Part shown: piece by piece, positions 5,746 to 6,202 of the stretch | Numbering within the stretch: position 1 is the first letter of the stretch | Layout: the number at the start of each line of letters is the position of its first letter | From: Pseudaestuariivita sp. | Lineage (GTDB): Bacteria > Pseudomonadota > Alphaproteobacteria > Rhodobacterales > Rhodobacteraceae | Direction of reading: 5' to 3' | Assembly: GCA_020629995.1 (NCBI GenBank) | Contig: JAHDCH010000163.1 | Span: 1-6,202, forward strand | Length of the DNA stretch: 6,202 bases | Notes under the pieces: model-generated | Told to the model about the DNA's origin: nothing | Database searches by the model: none | What the model saw: the letters and a program-made list of their open reading frames with translations, nothing else | Translations under genes and position numbers: made by a program

Positions 5746-6202
5746 ATGCCCATGCGCTGGGGCCTTGTCACCACCACCAACGCGCCGCTGGCTGCGGTGC
5801 AGGCCTTTGTGGCCCACCACCTGTCTCTGGGCGCGGACCGGCTGTGGCTGTTCCTCGATGCGCCCGCGCCCGAGATTGCTGCCGCCATGGCACCCCACCG
5901 CGCGGTCAAGGTGATCGACACCGACGCGGCCTACTGGGATCGCAAAGGCTCTCGCCCCGACATGCACCAGCCCCGGCAGGCGATCAACGCGCGCCATGCC
6001 TACAACCGGTCCAAACGGCTTGATTGGCTGGGCCATATCGACATCGACGAATTCCTCTGGCCCGAGGACGGAACCCTCGCCGATCAGCTGTCGTCGCTGC
6101 CCGCCGATTGCCTTGTCACCCGCGTCCGCCCGGTCGAGGCCCTGTCGCCCGTCGGCGGCGGCGACATCCGCCATTTCAAGGCCACCCCCATCGACCGCAA
6201 AG
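5746..6202 (+). CDS. Glycosyltransferase family 2-like protein, N-terminal part (cut by window end)
   Basis: An open frame of 152 codons runs from ATG 5746 to the right edge without a stop. It begins MPMRWGLVTTTNAPLAAVQA, then FVAHHLSLGADRLWLFLDAP (21-40), and contains WLGHIDIDEFLWP (94-106). The DIDEF motif (99-103) and the preceding 'HHLSLGAD.L.LF.D' opening are typical of the Glyco_tranf_2_4-type GT-A enzymes found in many Rhodobacteraceae. In these the DxD-like acids bind a metal-nucleotide sugar donor. The protein would be cytoplasmic or membrane-associated and may build surface polysaccharide, but donor and acceptor are unknown. An alternative start is M3 at 5752, and no ribosome site precedes either codon. 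Codon use and strand agree with the neighbours. The gene lies 37 bp after the exported-protein gene. Confidence 0.8.
   Translation, partial: MPMRWGLVTTTNAPLAAVQAFVAHHLSLGADRLWLFLDAPAPEIAAAMAPHRAVKVIDTDAAYWDRKGSRPDMHQPRQAINARHAYNRSKRLDWLGHIDIDEFLWPEDGTLADQLSSLPADCLVTRVRPVEALSPVGGGDIRHFKATPIDRK

Noticed and set aside
5674..6174. 166-codon - strand frame opposite the glycosyltransferase start
   Set aside because: The + strand frame encodes recognisable glycosyltransferase motifs, including DIDEF. The - strand product is Gly/Arg/Asp-rich with no motif.

Overview
This is a high-GC bacterial window whose codon use strongly favours G or C in third position. All genes lie on the + strand. Protein types, purine-rich ribosome sites, TTGA-type promoters and hairpin-rich spacers suggest an alphaproteobacterium, most likely Rhodobacteraceae (Roseobacter group). 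This placement rests on style and protein resemblance, not on a marker gene.

Positions 25-2970 hold a complete sugar-type ABC importer: a secreted substrate-binding protein (25-975), a permease of the RbsC/FrcC type (1078-2187) and a single-domain ATPase of the FrcA type (2191-2970). A perfect 28-bp palindrome lies between the binding-protein and permease genes, where differential mRNA stability is often set. Permease and ATPase genes are 3 bp apart and clearly co-transcribed.

Positions 2971-3279 hold no convincing gene. The first half is a row of four hairpins, including a 77-bp imperfect inverted repeat. The second half is the leader of the next gene and contains two small inverted repeats.

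Positions 3280-5106 hold two catabolic enzymes. One is an NAD(P)-dependent dehydrogenase of the 3-hydroxyisobutyrate/L-threonate dehydrogenase family (3280-4182). The other is a TIM-barrel sugar isomerase/epimerase of the hydroxypyruvate isomerase/IolE/OtnI type (4243-5106). With the importer they look like an uptake-and-oxidation module for a small polyol, sugar or sugar acid. The substrate cannot be named from sequence: a kinase, aldolase or regulator that would identify the pathway is not in the window.

Positions 5107-6202 look like a separate neighbourhood: a small exported protein with a CPFC motif behind a good sigma-70-like promoter (5178-5708), then the start of a glycosyltransferase-2-like gene with a DIDEF motif that runs off the right edge (5746-6202) and lacks a ribosome site.

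I see no mobile element, CRISPR array, tRNA or rRNA. The window is mostly ordinary metabolism. Its least explained parts are the palindromic spacers, the unassigned substrate of the dehydrogenase/isomerase pair, and the CPFC exported protein.
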